Source: Pseudeuparius sepicola (taxonomy: Eukaryota; Arthropoda; Insecta; Coleoptera; Anthribidae). Taken from it: DNA of 64,000 nucleotides. The notes beneath the pieces were generated by a model, which did no database searches, was not told where the DNA came from, and worked only from the letters and a program-made list of their open reading frames with translations. Position numbers and translations under genes: made by a program. The stretch lies in NCBI GenBank assembly GCA_963920635.1, contig OY987301.1, positions 43,375,820 to 43,439,819 of the forward strand, read 5' to 3'. Every line of letters starts with the position of its first letter. The stretch's first letter is position 1. Positions 42,125-53,297 of the stretch are shown one piece after another.

Positions 42125-42420
42125 GAATAGTATATTTCCTAACAAGTGCGGAAAGTGCCACTTTTCCGCACGCGATTGCAGTTGGCTGAACTCCGCTACG
42201 CGTCGTTCAGCCAAGAAATCGAGTGCGGAAAAGACACTTTCCGTAATAGTTAGGAACACTATTTTTTCTACAAGCGTGCGGAAAAGTAAGACACTTTTCC
42301 GCACGCATTTACTTTTCCGCACGCATTTTAGTTTAGAAAGTGTCACTTTTCCGCACTAGTGCGGAAAAGTGACACTTTCTAAACTAAAATGCGTAGAAAA
42401 AATATATTTCCGCAACAGAA
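42125..42420. mobile_element. GTGCGGAAAAGT palindromic MITE with a 74-bp perfect palindrome
   Basis: Many direct and inverted copies of GTGCGGAAAAGTG are present. From 42321 to 42394 the sequence is a perfect palindrome with 37-bp arms and no spacer, centred on CACTAGTG. A second, larger pairing involves CCTAACAAGTGCGGAAAGTG and CACTTTCCGTAATAGTTAGG. Confidence 0.8.
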
Positions 42421-42914
42421 AGCTCCTTATATTACCTGTCAAATGGACTCCAACTACAGACTGCAAAAACAAGCAGACTGCATTTCTTATGAAATGACAT
42501 GAATATATTTTCTGTGCCATAATTCAATTTTATATTTCATAACATTTCGACGCAAAATATATGAAGTTGCGCTATGTACCATTATTAAAGATCCCTCTCT
42601 GTTCAGGTTTTCCACAAGAATCAATATTTTTACATTTATATTTTACATTTTTGCTGCACTCTTTAAATATCCAATCAAAACCTCGTTATAACGCAGTTCT
42701 CGATTTTTTCAATATCGTTGGAGAAATCATACGCAGAAGTATTTATTAGTCAGAACGTGATTTTTACAAGCTTTTTACAAGATTTTATTTAACTTGCAAT
42801 GTATGTATGTATGTTTAGGTCAAATCTTGCAAGCTGAATTAGAATCACTTCCTGACATCCGATTGAGCTGAAATTTTGCATACACCTATAGTTCCGGTGA
42901 CAATACAATATACA

Positions 42915-43345
42915 TACTCAATATTGTAATACTTTCAAAATGGCAGTCGCCACAAGATGGCGGATGATGTATTTTTTGTCAACCCTCTTAATATGGGTAT
43001 CAAATAAAAGAGCTTGAAGAATTGAAAACGATAGAGTTAGTGACATCACACTAAATTCAATATGGCCGCCGCTCCCAGATGGCGGATAATGTATTTTTTT
43101 GTAAACCCCCTTAATATGGGTATCAATAGAAAGGGCTTGAAGAGTAGAAAACGATAGAGTTAGTAACATTACACTAAATTCAGTATGGCCGTCGCTCCAA
43201 GATGGCGGATGATGTATTTTTTTGTCAACCCCCTTAATATGGGTATCAAATGAAAGGGCTTGAAGAGTAGAAAACGATAAAATTAGCGACATCACACTAA
43301 ATTCAATATGGCCGCCGCTCCAACACGGCGGATTACATTTTCTTT
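42915..43345. repeat. Four tandem units of ~123 bp
   Basis: Units share AAATTCAATATGGCCGCCGC, AGATGGCGGATGATGTATTT, CCCCTTAATATGGGTATCAA and GGGCTTGAAGAGTAGAAAAC. The spacing of the ATGGCGGAT block is about 122, 123 and 125 bp. The upstream flank contains TCCGATTGAGCTGAAATTTT. Translations are repetitive and not coding. Confidence 0.85.
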
Positions 43346-43484
43346 TCCCATAATATGGGCATCAAAGTAGCTGGAGGAGTGCTGTTCTAACTCTTCTGGT
43401 AAAACATGGGTAACTTTGTCATCAACTTCTCTAATAATTTAAGGTGTACAATAAATTTATATAAATTCTCTATCAGTTGGAATC

Positions 43485-43890
43485 AGTTTCAAGCAAAACC
43501 GTTTAAACCCTATTTAAAATCTACCCCAAAATCAGACCGATCAAGCAAAACCAGATAAATCCACAAAATAAAATTCCATAGGAATTGTTCAAGCAAAACG
43601 GGATAAATCCATCTGCATAGATTACTCTATGGGTGATATTTTGCATATACATAATGTATTTTCGGCTTTAACTTGCCAAGGTCAGGTGTTACGAAAAAAT
43701 GTAGTGGGGTTACCAACAAAAATTTCGGATGGTTAAAGGGAAATGAAAAATTAAGTAAATAAATAAAATATGCTTTTTTTGACTTAAAAGATATGCTATT
43801 AAAAAATACCTTCATTAAAATAAACACTTTTACATTATAAAATTAAATATTTATCTTCAACTCAAACAAAATCAGACAAATCCATTTTTT
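43485..43890. repeat. Loose repeats of CAAGCAAAACCGGATAAATCC-like motif
   Basis: Variants occur at about 43492, 43542, 43589 and 43863, separated by unrelated AT-rich sequence. Function unknown. Confidence 0.4.
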
Positions 43891-44775
43891 ACTTAGTAAT
43901 AGTTCTTATGTTAATTATGAAATAAAAACGAAAATATTGTCTACGAGGTCTATAATATCATATCATTCACGTACACTATAATTTTTTTGGTTAAAGTTAA
44001 GAACCCCTTATTGGCACGTTTTTCGTCCATATCTCCAAGCTCTATAAAATGGATTTATCTGTTTTTGTCTGATCGCTCCTCAAGTAATCTTAAACGAAGA
44101 ATATTTTTGAGACATCAACAGGTTTGATCCGGAACACTACTATAAAATTGAGATGCGCTGCACGATTTCGATGATTGTATGTAGGAAGTGGGACATATTG
44201 TCATCGTGGCAAGAATCCCAGGAAGGAGTCAAAGTTCTATGTATATTATAAAATATGTGAGACGGAAATCGCCGTGAATAGTAACCAAGTTTTGGCACAA
44301 TATTTTGATATCTGACACGGTGATAGGTGTTAGTATGTGGTATTTAGATACTTTTTCGAGTTTTTATGCTTAGCTCTGCGGCTTTTAACACTTTCCTGAT
44401 TATTACTTTTGAGGCCATGCACTAAAGCGGCATAGGCGTTTGTGTAGGTACCTACTTCTTCATAATTGAAAATTTAAAATTAGAATTGCTGTATTATCAA
44501 AGATTCCTAAATGTAAAGACTTAAACGTGCCTTATAATGTTTTGCCTGCCTCGATTAGTTTGTCGAAACAAGTCAAAGGTGCGCGGCGTTAAGCCCAAGT
44601 GTGATCCTTCCTGGGGTTCTTTATTCGAAGCATTCAAAGGGCAGCACTATTCTACGATTTTTTGGAAAATGCTATTAGGAATTTATCGTAAATCTGACGA
44701 TGAAGTTTTTTCAACATATATCTGAATTTACGTATGATTGTTAATAAAATTATAAGTACATACATCAGCGGAAGT
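43890..44775. other. No gene recognised
   Basis: AT-rich. A short frame at 44537-44725 lacks any motif or splice context. Confidence 0.35.
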
Positions 44776-44776
44776 G

Positions 44777-45000
44777 TCATCACAGCCTAGGAATATCGCT
44801 GACCTCTCCGTTACGCGCCTCGGTCAATCTAACGTATCCCTCGGCTGTATTGAAAGGTTTTCCGCCATGATTGCCTCCGTTTGTAATATACGCTTTATAC
44901 TTATCCCCTCTGGGCCCCACATAACTAAGGCTTGTTACATTCTTTTCTATTCCTATTACTTTCGTGACCTTTACTCTAAAATCTACCACGCACCTAAATA
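44777..45000 (-). CDS. Possible terminal exon of unknown gene
   Basis: On the minus strand an acceptor-like TATTTAG precedes about 70 codons ending in TGA near 44780. The peptide has balanced, protein-like composition with Gly/Asn-rich segments (YVGPRGDKYKAYITNGG, NHGGKPFNTAEGYVRL). No family is recognised and no upstream exon was identified, so it may be a chance frame or an old gene fragment. Confidence 0.25.
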
Positions 45001-45059
45001 TTTTTATTCCTATAACCTAATTTTTTTAACAGCGACCCTCGATCGTTAATTCGTTGTTC

Positions 45060-45480
45060 CTTTGTCTTCCGCTCGCCGGCCAACCGGCTTTTTGTCCCAT
45101 CCCCAATTACACGCTTTTTCCGCAGCGGATTATGCACTGTGCGCAAGGTGTCCGAGCGCGGCAAAAAAACGTGTCAAGGAGGAAGAAACCGCATCCAGCT
45201 TGCGCGGATCCATTAAAAGGCCGGCCGCGGAGAAATCGATCCTCGCGCACCTGTTACAGGTGCCGAATGTGGGGCGCGTGCCCCGCGCCCGCCCGCCCAA
45301 CGGAGCCCATCTGTCCCGCCGACGCTGGGCCGGCGACCGACGCGTTGCACAACTCGCCCCGGCCGGAACTCGCGTCGGCCGGCCGGTGGTAGAACGGCGA
45401 CGCGTGCGCGGCGTTCGGGACGGTACTTACTTGCAAGGAGAGCACGGGTCAGGTCGGGCAGCACCACGAAAACGGCTTGC
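45060..45480. other. CpG-rich block
   Basis: The most GC-rich stretch of the window, dense in CGCG and GGCCGG. Several overlapping frames exist on both strands and look composition-driven. A donor-like CTTGCAAGTAAGTACC lies on the minus strand at about 45425-45440. It may be a promoter or first exon of an unseen gene. Confidence 0.35.
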
Positions 45481-45494
45481 AGTTTCGATGGGTT

Positions 45495-45725
45495 ATAAAG
45501 CTGAGCTGCAATAAGGTGATACTTGGCAGGAATGCGAAGAATGCAGTCCCCTTTCCTCTCTGAAAGTCTATTGGATATTGACGAACACCTATATTTGGTG
45601 CGATGCCGGATGAGGGATTTATTTCATAGCGGATATCTCCAGCACTCTTAAAAATATGTGGTAACCGACGTTGCATCTGAGTGCGTTGCAACGCTGCATG
45701 CCCAGTATCCACCCCGACGTCTGCC
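45495..45725. repeat. Inverted copy of the 14985-15180 repeat
   Basis: CAATAAGGTGATACTTGGCA, GAAAGTCTATTGGATATTGACGA-type and GCGGATATCTCCAGCACTCT blocks match the earlier copy in reverse, followed by GCAACGCTGCATGCCCAG, also shared. This accounts for the open frames predicted across it. Confidence 0.7.
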
Positions 45726-45729
45726 ATCG

Positions 45730-48100
45730 TATGCTAGCCACACGTGCTCTCCTTGTTTATAAGATTCGAACTCCTCCCACATGCCCCCTTTGCTCCTCAG
45801 ACCGAAAGTATCTTTTATGGCACGATATGCCACGGCGCATTTTGGAGAAGCTAGAAGCTACCAAGATGGTGCATCAGATGCAGCTTACATAGAAATAATG
45901 TTAATATTCAAACAGACCAAAATACATTTACTGAAAGATTGCGTTTTTATAGACATCAATTCCGCAACGCACGTCTGGCGTTTGGCTTGTTTACATCTCG
46001 TCAAGGCCTATAATTTGCTAGTGAGTACGCTGCGCCAAACGCGCACGAACGCGCAAAACATCTTCCGAGGCTTGTTGGTAAACCAGATTTGCACAAAGGG
46101 AATTAGTTGTTCACTGGTGAACAGTGGGTACGGGTGTTTGCAGCGTTTGCTCTGTTCGCAGCGTTTGCCCTGTTCGCAGCGTTTGTTGTTTCAAAACATA
46201 CAACTAATCACATCAACTTCTCACAATCTTCTGCAGCCATCCTCGTAAAATTTTGCAGGTGTAGATGATATCCATACACCGGAACAGTGCCATATTTTTA
46301 TGTTGTAAAAAAAATACGTCTTGTCCACACTTTTCTTTTTTCGCGGGTTTTTTCTTATCTCTTTTTTTATTGCTAGTTAAAGCATCTATAATAAAAAGAG
46401 CGCGGGCAGCCACTACCACGTTATCATCTGCATCCTCCACCATCTCTCTGAAGAACGCGTGGACCAACACAATTACTACTACAGCGGCTGCCGGGTGCTG
46501 CCGGGAACGCGGCGAACACAGCGAACACTCCAAACAGCACGAACTTTGCTCTTAAATGTTTGTTGCAGCGCGCGCGGCGTGTTCTCCGCGTTTGGAGCAT
46601 TTTGTTGCAAGTGAATACGCACCTTAATAGATGTAAAGGTGTTTCATATTTGAATAGTCCGAGGATGTAGACTACAACATAGAAATGGGTCGTTCGCGAA
46701 CGAACGAATCTTCTCAAACGGATCTTTGAAATGAATCACTGGTTGTAAATTGAACGAGTCCCCAAACGAATCGTAATCTAATGAATTCGCGGCACGCTGC
46801 AAAGACAGCCCAGCCGTCCCGGTCCCGCAGTCGTCCAGATTTTTGGGAGTGAGAGACTGGAGACCCGATCTCAAGCGGATCCTAATAAGATCCTAATGGA
46901 TTCGCGGCACGCAGTCACTGGTAACCGGCACACGACGAAAATTCTACTTACAATAAATACAGCCCCCTCTGTTTGCCCAAATTTGCCATTTGTCGAAAAT
47001 GTACCTATACTTCTACGTAGTATTATTTACATATCTACTTATAAATACTTTTGTGTATATTTTGGTACTGCTTTTATTATTTTATGTTGAACAAACATAC
47101 CCAATTATTGAAGTGAAATTCACAAATGTATATCATTGTAATTCAAATAAAGGCGTTGACATTTTATTAGATAAGATAAATTAAAGCCAAAGTGTCTTAA
47201 AGTTCGTCAAAAAGACCGATATTAGTTATTGGTTTTATAACTCAACTCAAACTATCCCACATTTCCACATGTCTATATCTACAGAGTTCGCAATTTGAGA
47301 AGGTTGTGGTTTAGTCCTAACCGTTGTTTGTTGTGCTTTTAACCAGCACACAACTGACCAATGTATGGTCATAATGTCATATATGACCGTCTATACAGCC
47401 GTGTTTTACCACAGATTCTGCGACATGTCCACAAGGGATAAGGTTCCCAAGCTTCCTTCTCTTTGTGAATGGGACTATAACAGTTTCGTGTGCGGATTAA
47501 CGTTGAAATGTTCCCTCCGACATTAACTGTTGATTGCGTTTAATGTATCTTCCAGGGATTCAGTTACTGCTCTGTCCTCTCTGACTTTAGCTATAATAAC
47601 TTCCAGCATAGCCTTTAACCAGTTTGTTATGGTTGAGTCCTGGCTGCTAGAGCCTCAAAGAGTGAACGCCCCTCGATAACAAGAAATGCTATCATACCGC
47701 AATAATTTATGGTGGTGATTTAACCAGTAGGCTTTCCCTTCGAATATGTCTGTTTAACATATTTTCCATTATTTTCAGCAGAAATGAAGTTGGGCTAATA
47801 ATTAGTCAATATGTGTTGAAAAGAGGGTATATAAATTACCTTGACCCACGACCATCTGGATGGGTTAACACCCCACGCCTGGCTAGCTCTACATAGTTTT
47901 AATAAGTGCTTAGCCTGCTGCAGCAGAGCATGAAATATCCCGTGATGATCTTTTTCGCCTCCAACAGAGTATTAGTTGTATATAGTACCTACTTCTCTTT
48001 TCACTTAGCTCTTCGCATAAGATTATTGCTCACCAAGTATAATTTAAATTACCTAGTAAATAATAATTCTTGAAATATTAGGGACAATAATTTTACAATA
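45730..48100. other. No supported gene; short CGCAGCGTTTG repeats
   Basis: TTCGCAGCGTTTGYYCTG-like units recur at about 46140-46190. Short frames at 46213-46555 overlap on both strands without splice support. From 46900 on the sequence is AT-rich with no repeats. Confidence 0.35.
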
Positions 48101-48109
48101 AAAAATATT

Positions 48110-48460
48110 TTTTCCAGAATGGTCGTTTTAAAACTGCCGATTGGTGCTGGCGGAAGCGGCAACCAATATTTATTTAACTCTTAAAAGTTTCGATCAGCAC
48201 CGCAGGTGCCTACTTATCTTTGTTTCGATACACCGAAACATCGCCATTTACTGACATAAGAATTTTTTTAATGAATTATTACGGTAGGCATTACGTAAAT
48301 TGCAAAAAATAATTATTGGATAATGATCGGCGCACATGTCTTTAATTCGGTCATATTAATTATCTGATAGCTTATTCCTTTAGTAGCATACGAGATTCAC
48401 TAGTTAGTACCTAAAGTGCAATAAATTACCATATGATCATTAAGGATTAGTATGACAATG
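48110..48460. other. Unique block with homeodomain-like TAATTA words; possible enhancer
   Basis: Non-repetitive, with several TTAATTA/ATTAATTAT and TTTATTT words and no coding frame. Candidate cis-regulatory DNA by texture only. Confidence 0.2.
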
Positions 48461-49769
48461 TGCAGTTAAAAATAATATGCCAATCATCGGCTGATCTCTT
48501 ATGTCGCCTGGCAACATTTTATCAAAACTTACTATTTTTAGAACTTGTTAGTAAAATTCATATTCTCGAAAAAATTACTCTAGACTTGAAATTAAAAATA
48601 CATTGTTTAACTGCCGGAAATGTAACTTTTCCTGGGTTTCATAAACAACAAGTTCGCCACTAGTTCCTTGATGATGTTTTATTTGACTGAATCTTGGATA
48701 CGTTTGTCATTAATTTATGTATCTGTATTCTGTATTATTATCCCAGGAAAACTCTCATTCGAAGTTTTATTGCAAATCGTGGGTAGGCTAAACCTTAAAA
48801 ACAAATTTAAATATTTCACGTGCCGTTGCAATTATAGAACTATGGAACAGGAACCTTTCAATTCTGCTAATGTAACCTGACCTCTAAAATTAATTGCATT
48901 GTACTTTATGAGAACACGTACGCCGATTCCATGTCCTCTAAATGTCGACAAATTGGATGGGATTAAAAAAAATTCTGAAGTGATATGTTGTTTGTTTGTT
49001 TATTCAGAGAGCAGAGAGTACAATGCATTAAATTTTGAGAATTTCCGGTCCGGAGATTGATCACTTCTTTCTTATATGGTAGTATTCCCTAGACTTTGGT
49101 TCTACTATGTGTAAGGGAATTTCGAAAATAAGCTTGCTAACCCTACTAATTAGTCGAAAGATAAAATCTTCGATTAGTTTTTAAATGGAGAATTTTTTAT
49201 CAAAATCAGGTACAACCAAGGTGTACAAGGTGTTTCAGAAAAATGTTTCAATAATTCATAGCCATAGAAAGTTAAAGAAAATTAATCTGATATTTTCCTA
49301 TAGACCTCATAGATGAGGATGATGAAATGAATTTCGCTAAATGAAATTTTGGTCGTGTCTTTCATAGTAAACAACATATCGTATTGAAATTTGGTGCACC
49401 TGGGTTGCCGAAGGCGAAAAATAAACTGATTTCATTCAACTTTTTTATGGCTTTTGACTTTCTTTGTATAAGTACCATATTCACAATTTTCGAATAAGTA
49501 TGTCATTATATTCTTATAGCAACAAAAAAAAAAACAAATTTATACGGAATAAAAATCGAACGTCGCGTTCGCGACTTATCTCAAAAAGTTCCATTTTTTT
49601 TCAAATGAATCACCCAGTATACAATATTCTCAATCGATAAGAAATTGAATTGTGAACAAAAATTATCCTATGACCTTTTATTCTAATTAAAAATGACAAA
49701 GCAGTGTGTTTTATAAATGCCATCAAGATTAGAATGCCAAATTGAAGTTATGCTACTAAACAGTTTACA

Positions 49770-50060
49770 CTTCGTATTTTTTTCAGAAAAATGTGATATG
49801 ATGGAATGTTATGTCGTTTGTCAAAAAAATAGCCATCGAGCTCGTGGACATTATAGTGATTTGTCTCCTATGCGTAACTTGCCAGATCGAAGGTACTTTT
49901 TGCTTTTGTATCAAGTTTAGATCGAATGAAACTGTATCTAAGTAACAATTCATAGTAAGTCAAGCAACTGAAATTGAGGTCTTAGCTTACTTTGAAACTC
50001 ATCCTAATAATGCAATTAACATTTTAATGCAAGCAAGTGGTGTTTGGGATTCTAAAAAAA
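49770..50060 (+). pseudogene. Relic of a DUF4817 helix-turn-helix transposon protein
   Basis: The frame reads EKCDMMECYVVCQKNSHRAR and YSDLSPMRNLPDRRYF, a pattern of the DUF4817 domain (a basic HTH at the N-terminus of Tc1/mariner-like transposon proteins of insects). It is followed, after an in-frame stop at 49918-49920 and another at about 49942, by RSNETVSK and ATEIEVLAYFETHPNN, which continue the same family. The catalytic part is absent, so it is a fragment. Confidence 0.6.
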
Positions 50061-50466
50061 AGCCTAAGTTTGTGCCATTTTGTCAGTGGTTCATTAATAA
50101 GTAGTATATTATATACCACGTGACTGAAGTAGTAGTTTTAATCCCGAAGGTAAAGTTTATGACCCGACCGAAGGGAGGGCTATAATTTACCTGTGGTATT
50201 AAGAATACTACTTCAGTCCCAAGGTATATACAATATTTTTCGTACTTCCGGAACTGAAACGTATATAATATAAAAATTTTATTCAAATTTGTTAAGAAAT
50301 AACGAAAATTCTTGGGTTTAAAAATTGCCGATTTTACGATTGCGAATTCTCCCTTAAAGAATACTTAATAATATAGAAGGCCTTGACAAACGTTACCATA
50401 GTAATGTTGTAACAAGCTGGCGTCCGTACCTGCAGTCGTAGAGCATCACTTTATTCGACTGTCATC

Positions 50467-51420
50467 ATGTCTGAAAGTGCGTTTTTTGGTATTGATAAAA
50501 GAACGGGCGAAGTATCTTAAGAATTATTACCAAGAAAATCGAAAAAACTTTATGACCAGCAGTACTAAGCATTTCAGAAGTGGTGCGGTGTGAAAAATGT
50601 CGAAAAACCCACCGAAAATACCTACCTTGCTAGTTTACTTCGATGAAAATCAAAAGTTGTTTGTGCTTCAACCCTCTGGGCACATTGCTCATTGTTGAAA
50701 TATGTTATTAATAGGTACTAGGGAAAATATCGACATAAGTAAATTTCTGAAGTTATTAGCTTTTCTGAAGAGAAAAAATGAAGGATTTAAACCAAAAAAA
50801 AATCAAATATTCTCATCATTGAGCAATTGGATCAGTTTTTACAAGAGGGCCAGGATGATAAATACTTAGTTATGAAAGTAAGTAATTGTGAAAATTATAT
50901 ATCCATAATGTTTAAACTAAACAAATTTTGTGTAGGTTACTCCTATTGCGGGCGTTGCGGGAGCTTGTCGAGGAAAGGAGCTGTTAGATTTAGAAGTCAA
51001 CGATGTAAGGGATTTGGGCGATTTCTTCCTAATTCCCGGTAAAAAAAATACTAAAAATAAAGTTGATAGAAATTTTGTGATTAAAAATTCAGAAAACAAT
51101 GTATCGATGTTGTCAAGATATTCCGAAAGTATGTGGCATTACGAAAAGTTGAGACCCCTCATTCAAAATTTTTTATTCAATACATTAACTAAGAATGTAC
51201 TAAGCGTCCAGTGGGGAAAATATGTTTGGTATATTTCCAGGACATTGTTTCCGTCGTACATCTGCGTCTTTATTAGCTGATTCCGGAGCAACAGTAGACG
51301 TGCTAAAGAAACATGGAGGATGGAAATCCTCCAACGTGGCTGAAAGATAATATGTTGAATCTGAACAGAGACCATTTCAATATGAAATTGACGTATCTGT
51401 TATGAATCAAGTATCTTTGT
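50467..51420 (+). pseudogene. Crypton-like tyrosine recombinase, degenerate
   Basis: The N-terminal part begins with MSESAFFGIDKRTG and contains LLPRKSKKLYDQQY, a pattern of insect Crypton-like recombinases. ENIDISKFLKLLAFLKRKNEG and PKKNQIF follow near 50730-50800. GVAGACRGKELLDLEVNDVRD at about 50950 corresponds to the first catalytic Arg box. GHCFRRTSASLLADSGA at about 51238 carries the HxxR box, and KKHGGWKSS lies downstream. Stops and frameshifts interrupt it at 50518, 50567, about 50695, 50866 and 51348, so it is non-functional. Such enzymes cut and rejoin DNA through a tyrosine; the tyrosine position (AER then stop, then YVES) is broken by a stop codon. Confidence 0.75.
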
Positions 51421-51429
51421 TAATATTGC

Positions 51430-52690
51430 GAATTACAATAATGTTAATTTAAATATTAATGTACATTACCATCGTAAGTAATTTTTGCAATAAAATATAT
51501 ATTAAAATTATTTGTACCAAAATCAGACTTATTGATAATTTTTGGCGGTTGATTCTTTGGATATTTTCAAATTTATTAACGTGGGAATCAACCATCAAAA
51601 TAACTTTAGTAGAGTTATCACAGTAGATTTTTATTTAATTAGTTGTAGGAATGCTTATGCTTACATATGTTTCGATCCATAATAAGATAATCTTCAGAGC
51701 AATTATAAAACATTTTCTATTTTTTAGGTGCTAAAATTTTTTAAAGACATATTACATTATTTAAACAACATAAAACATTTTAAAAGTTAAAACGTTAAAA
51801 TTTAGACTTATACTTACAAAATTTCATATTGCTTTAAATAGAGATGGCTTTTAGTTAAAAACTAGTTGTAGGTTTTCTTCTTAGGGTATTTCTATACAAT
51901 TGTAGAGTCGAAAAATTAAAACATTTTGGTATCTATAAGTTGACAGCGTTGGAGAGTGTGTCGCATTTACTACGTCTTTATCTACAGAACCATTTTTTAC
52001 AGTGGGCAAGGTAAAAAGTCGGTACTGAATATATGGTGAGGCAATAAAAATAATAATAGTTTAATATTAGTTTATAAAATTTTTATATATATTCGAAAAA
52101 TTATTAAGATCATTTTTTATGTTAACAGTGTTATCGTTAATATGGATGTGATACATCTCGAGATAACTTCTCTTAGTAAAATCATGTTCGGTATTTAAAA
52201 TTTTAGTATTTACGAAATCGAAAGAATGGCATGTTGACTAAGTGCAGAAGAGAATTGATTGCCATTTTTTTCTGCACTTAGTCACATGCTATTAATGAAA
52301 AACATTCTTTCGAAATTAAATACATATAATAATATTATAATGACTTAGGGAAGAATGAGTAGGTTTTAACATCGTAAACAACGCAAGCTATTAATTTTTT
52401 TTTAAATTTTGCTTTATTCCCTATGTTCCTTGAAAGAATTATGAGAAAAAAGATAGGCAATTCAATATCAATATCCTACCACTTTTATTTGAAACTTTCT
52501 TTCTTCAAAAAATAGAAAACAATGCCAATGCTGCAAGCAATAGGAGAACATACTTGTTCGCATTTGCTGATTGTGTCAACAAGTAAACTATATCTTTGGT
52601 TTAAGTTATTATAGGTCCCTAGGTATAATTTTGTATCCCAATAAAAAGATGGGAGTGCCGTCGATTTTTCAAAAACACTCAGTAACCATT
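51430..52690. other. No gene recognised; small hairpin at 52200-52320
   Basis: GACTAAGTGCAGAAGAGAAT and TTTTTTCTGCACTTAGTC pair, extending into CGAAAGAATG and CATTCTTTCG, giving a hairpin MITE-like unit of about 110 bp. The rest is AT-rich. Confidence 0.5.
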
Positions 52691-52699
52691 GACGCATTC

Positions 52700-53000
52700 T
52701 GATAAGCACTATGACTTCGGAAGATGGAAGGCGCTGGATTTATTTCACTTTTTCCCTGGTCCCACATGCGGCCTCTTAAATCGACGAGAGAGGTCTGTGT
52801 TTAAAATCGTCTCTGTTTCTATTTCGAGCCAGTGTAAACACAATGGCCGCATGTTTTATGAAGTGCTAAGAAAGGCCGGTTCAACGAACATCCAGACATT
52901 GACATTGAAAGCGGAGATAAGGCGGTATCGCTATCTCCGACGGCATTGTTGAAAATACGGATTGACGCCCTTACAATCGCACTTGTTTAGTAATTAAAAA
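52700..53000. other. Unique moderate-GC block
   Basis: Non-repetitive text with an open plus-strand frame (52689-52952) of ordinary composition but no recognised motif. It could be a UTR or regulatory region. Not annotated as a gene. Confidence 0.25.
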
Positions 53001-53297
53001 AAACGGTCTGGGAAAACAAGCACTCGGCGGAATGTGATAAGAAGGAAAGTATAATTTAAAAGTGTGTATGTATAATTATCGAGGGTACTTAGGAAATTAC
53101 TGGCCTAATAAAGGCCATGAAATTTTAGCAAAGAAATTTAAATAAATACACCAGGTATTTGAACTGTCGGCATTTTGAAAGTATATAACTTGATCATTTG
53201 TGTAATTTTATATCTATTTAATTTTCTTTGTTAGAAACTCATTTTTATCACTTTCATTTCACGATCTGTTAAAATACGTTAGATAAGTAGGTAGATT

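Noticed and set aside
41819..42346. 175-residue minus-strand frame
   Set aside because: Its N-terminal portion lies in the GTGCGGAAAAGT palindromic repeat and the rest has no recognisable domain.
45062..45514. 150-residue and other overlapping frames in the CpG-rich block
   Set aside because: High GC depletes stop codons on both strands; composition is Arg/Ala/Pro-biased and part of the frame runs into a dispersed repeat.
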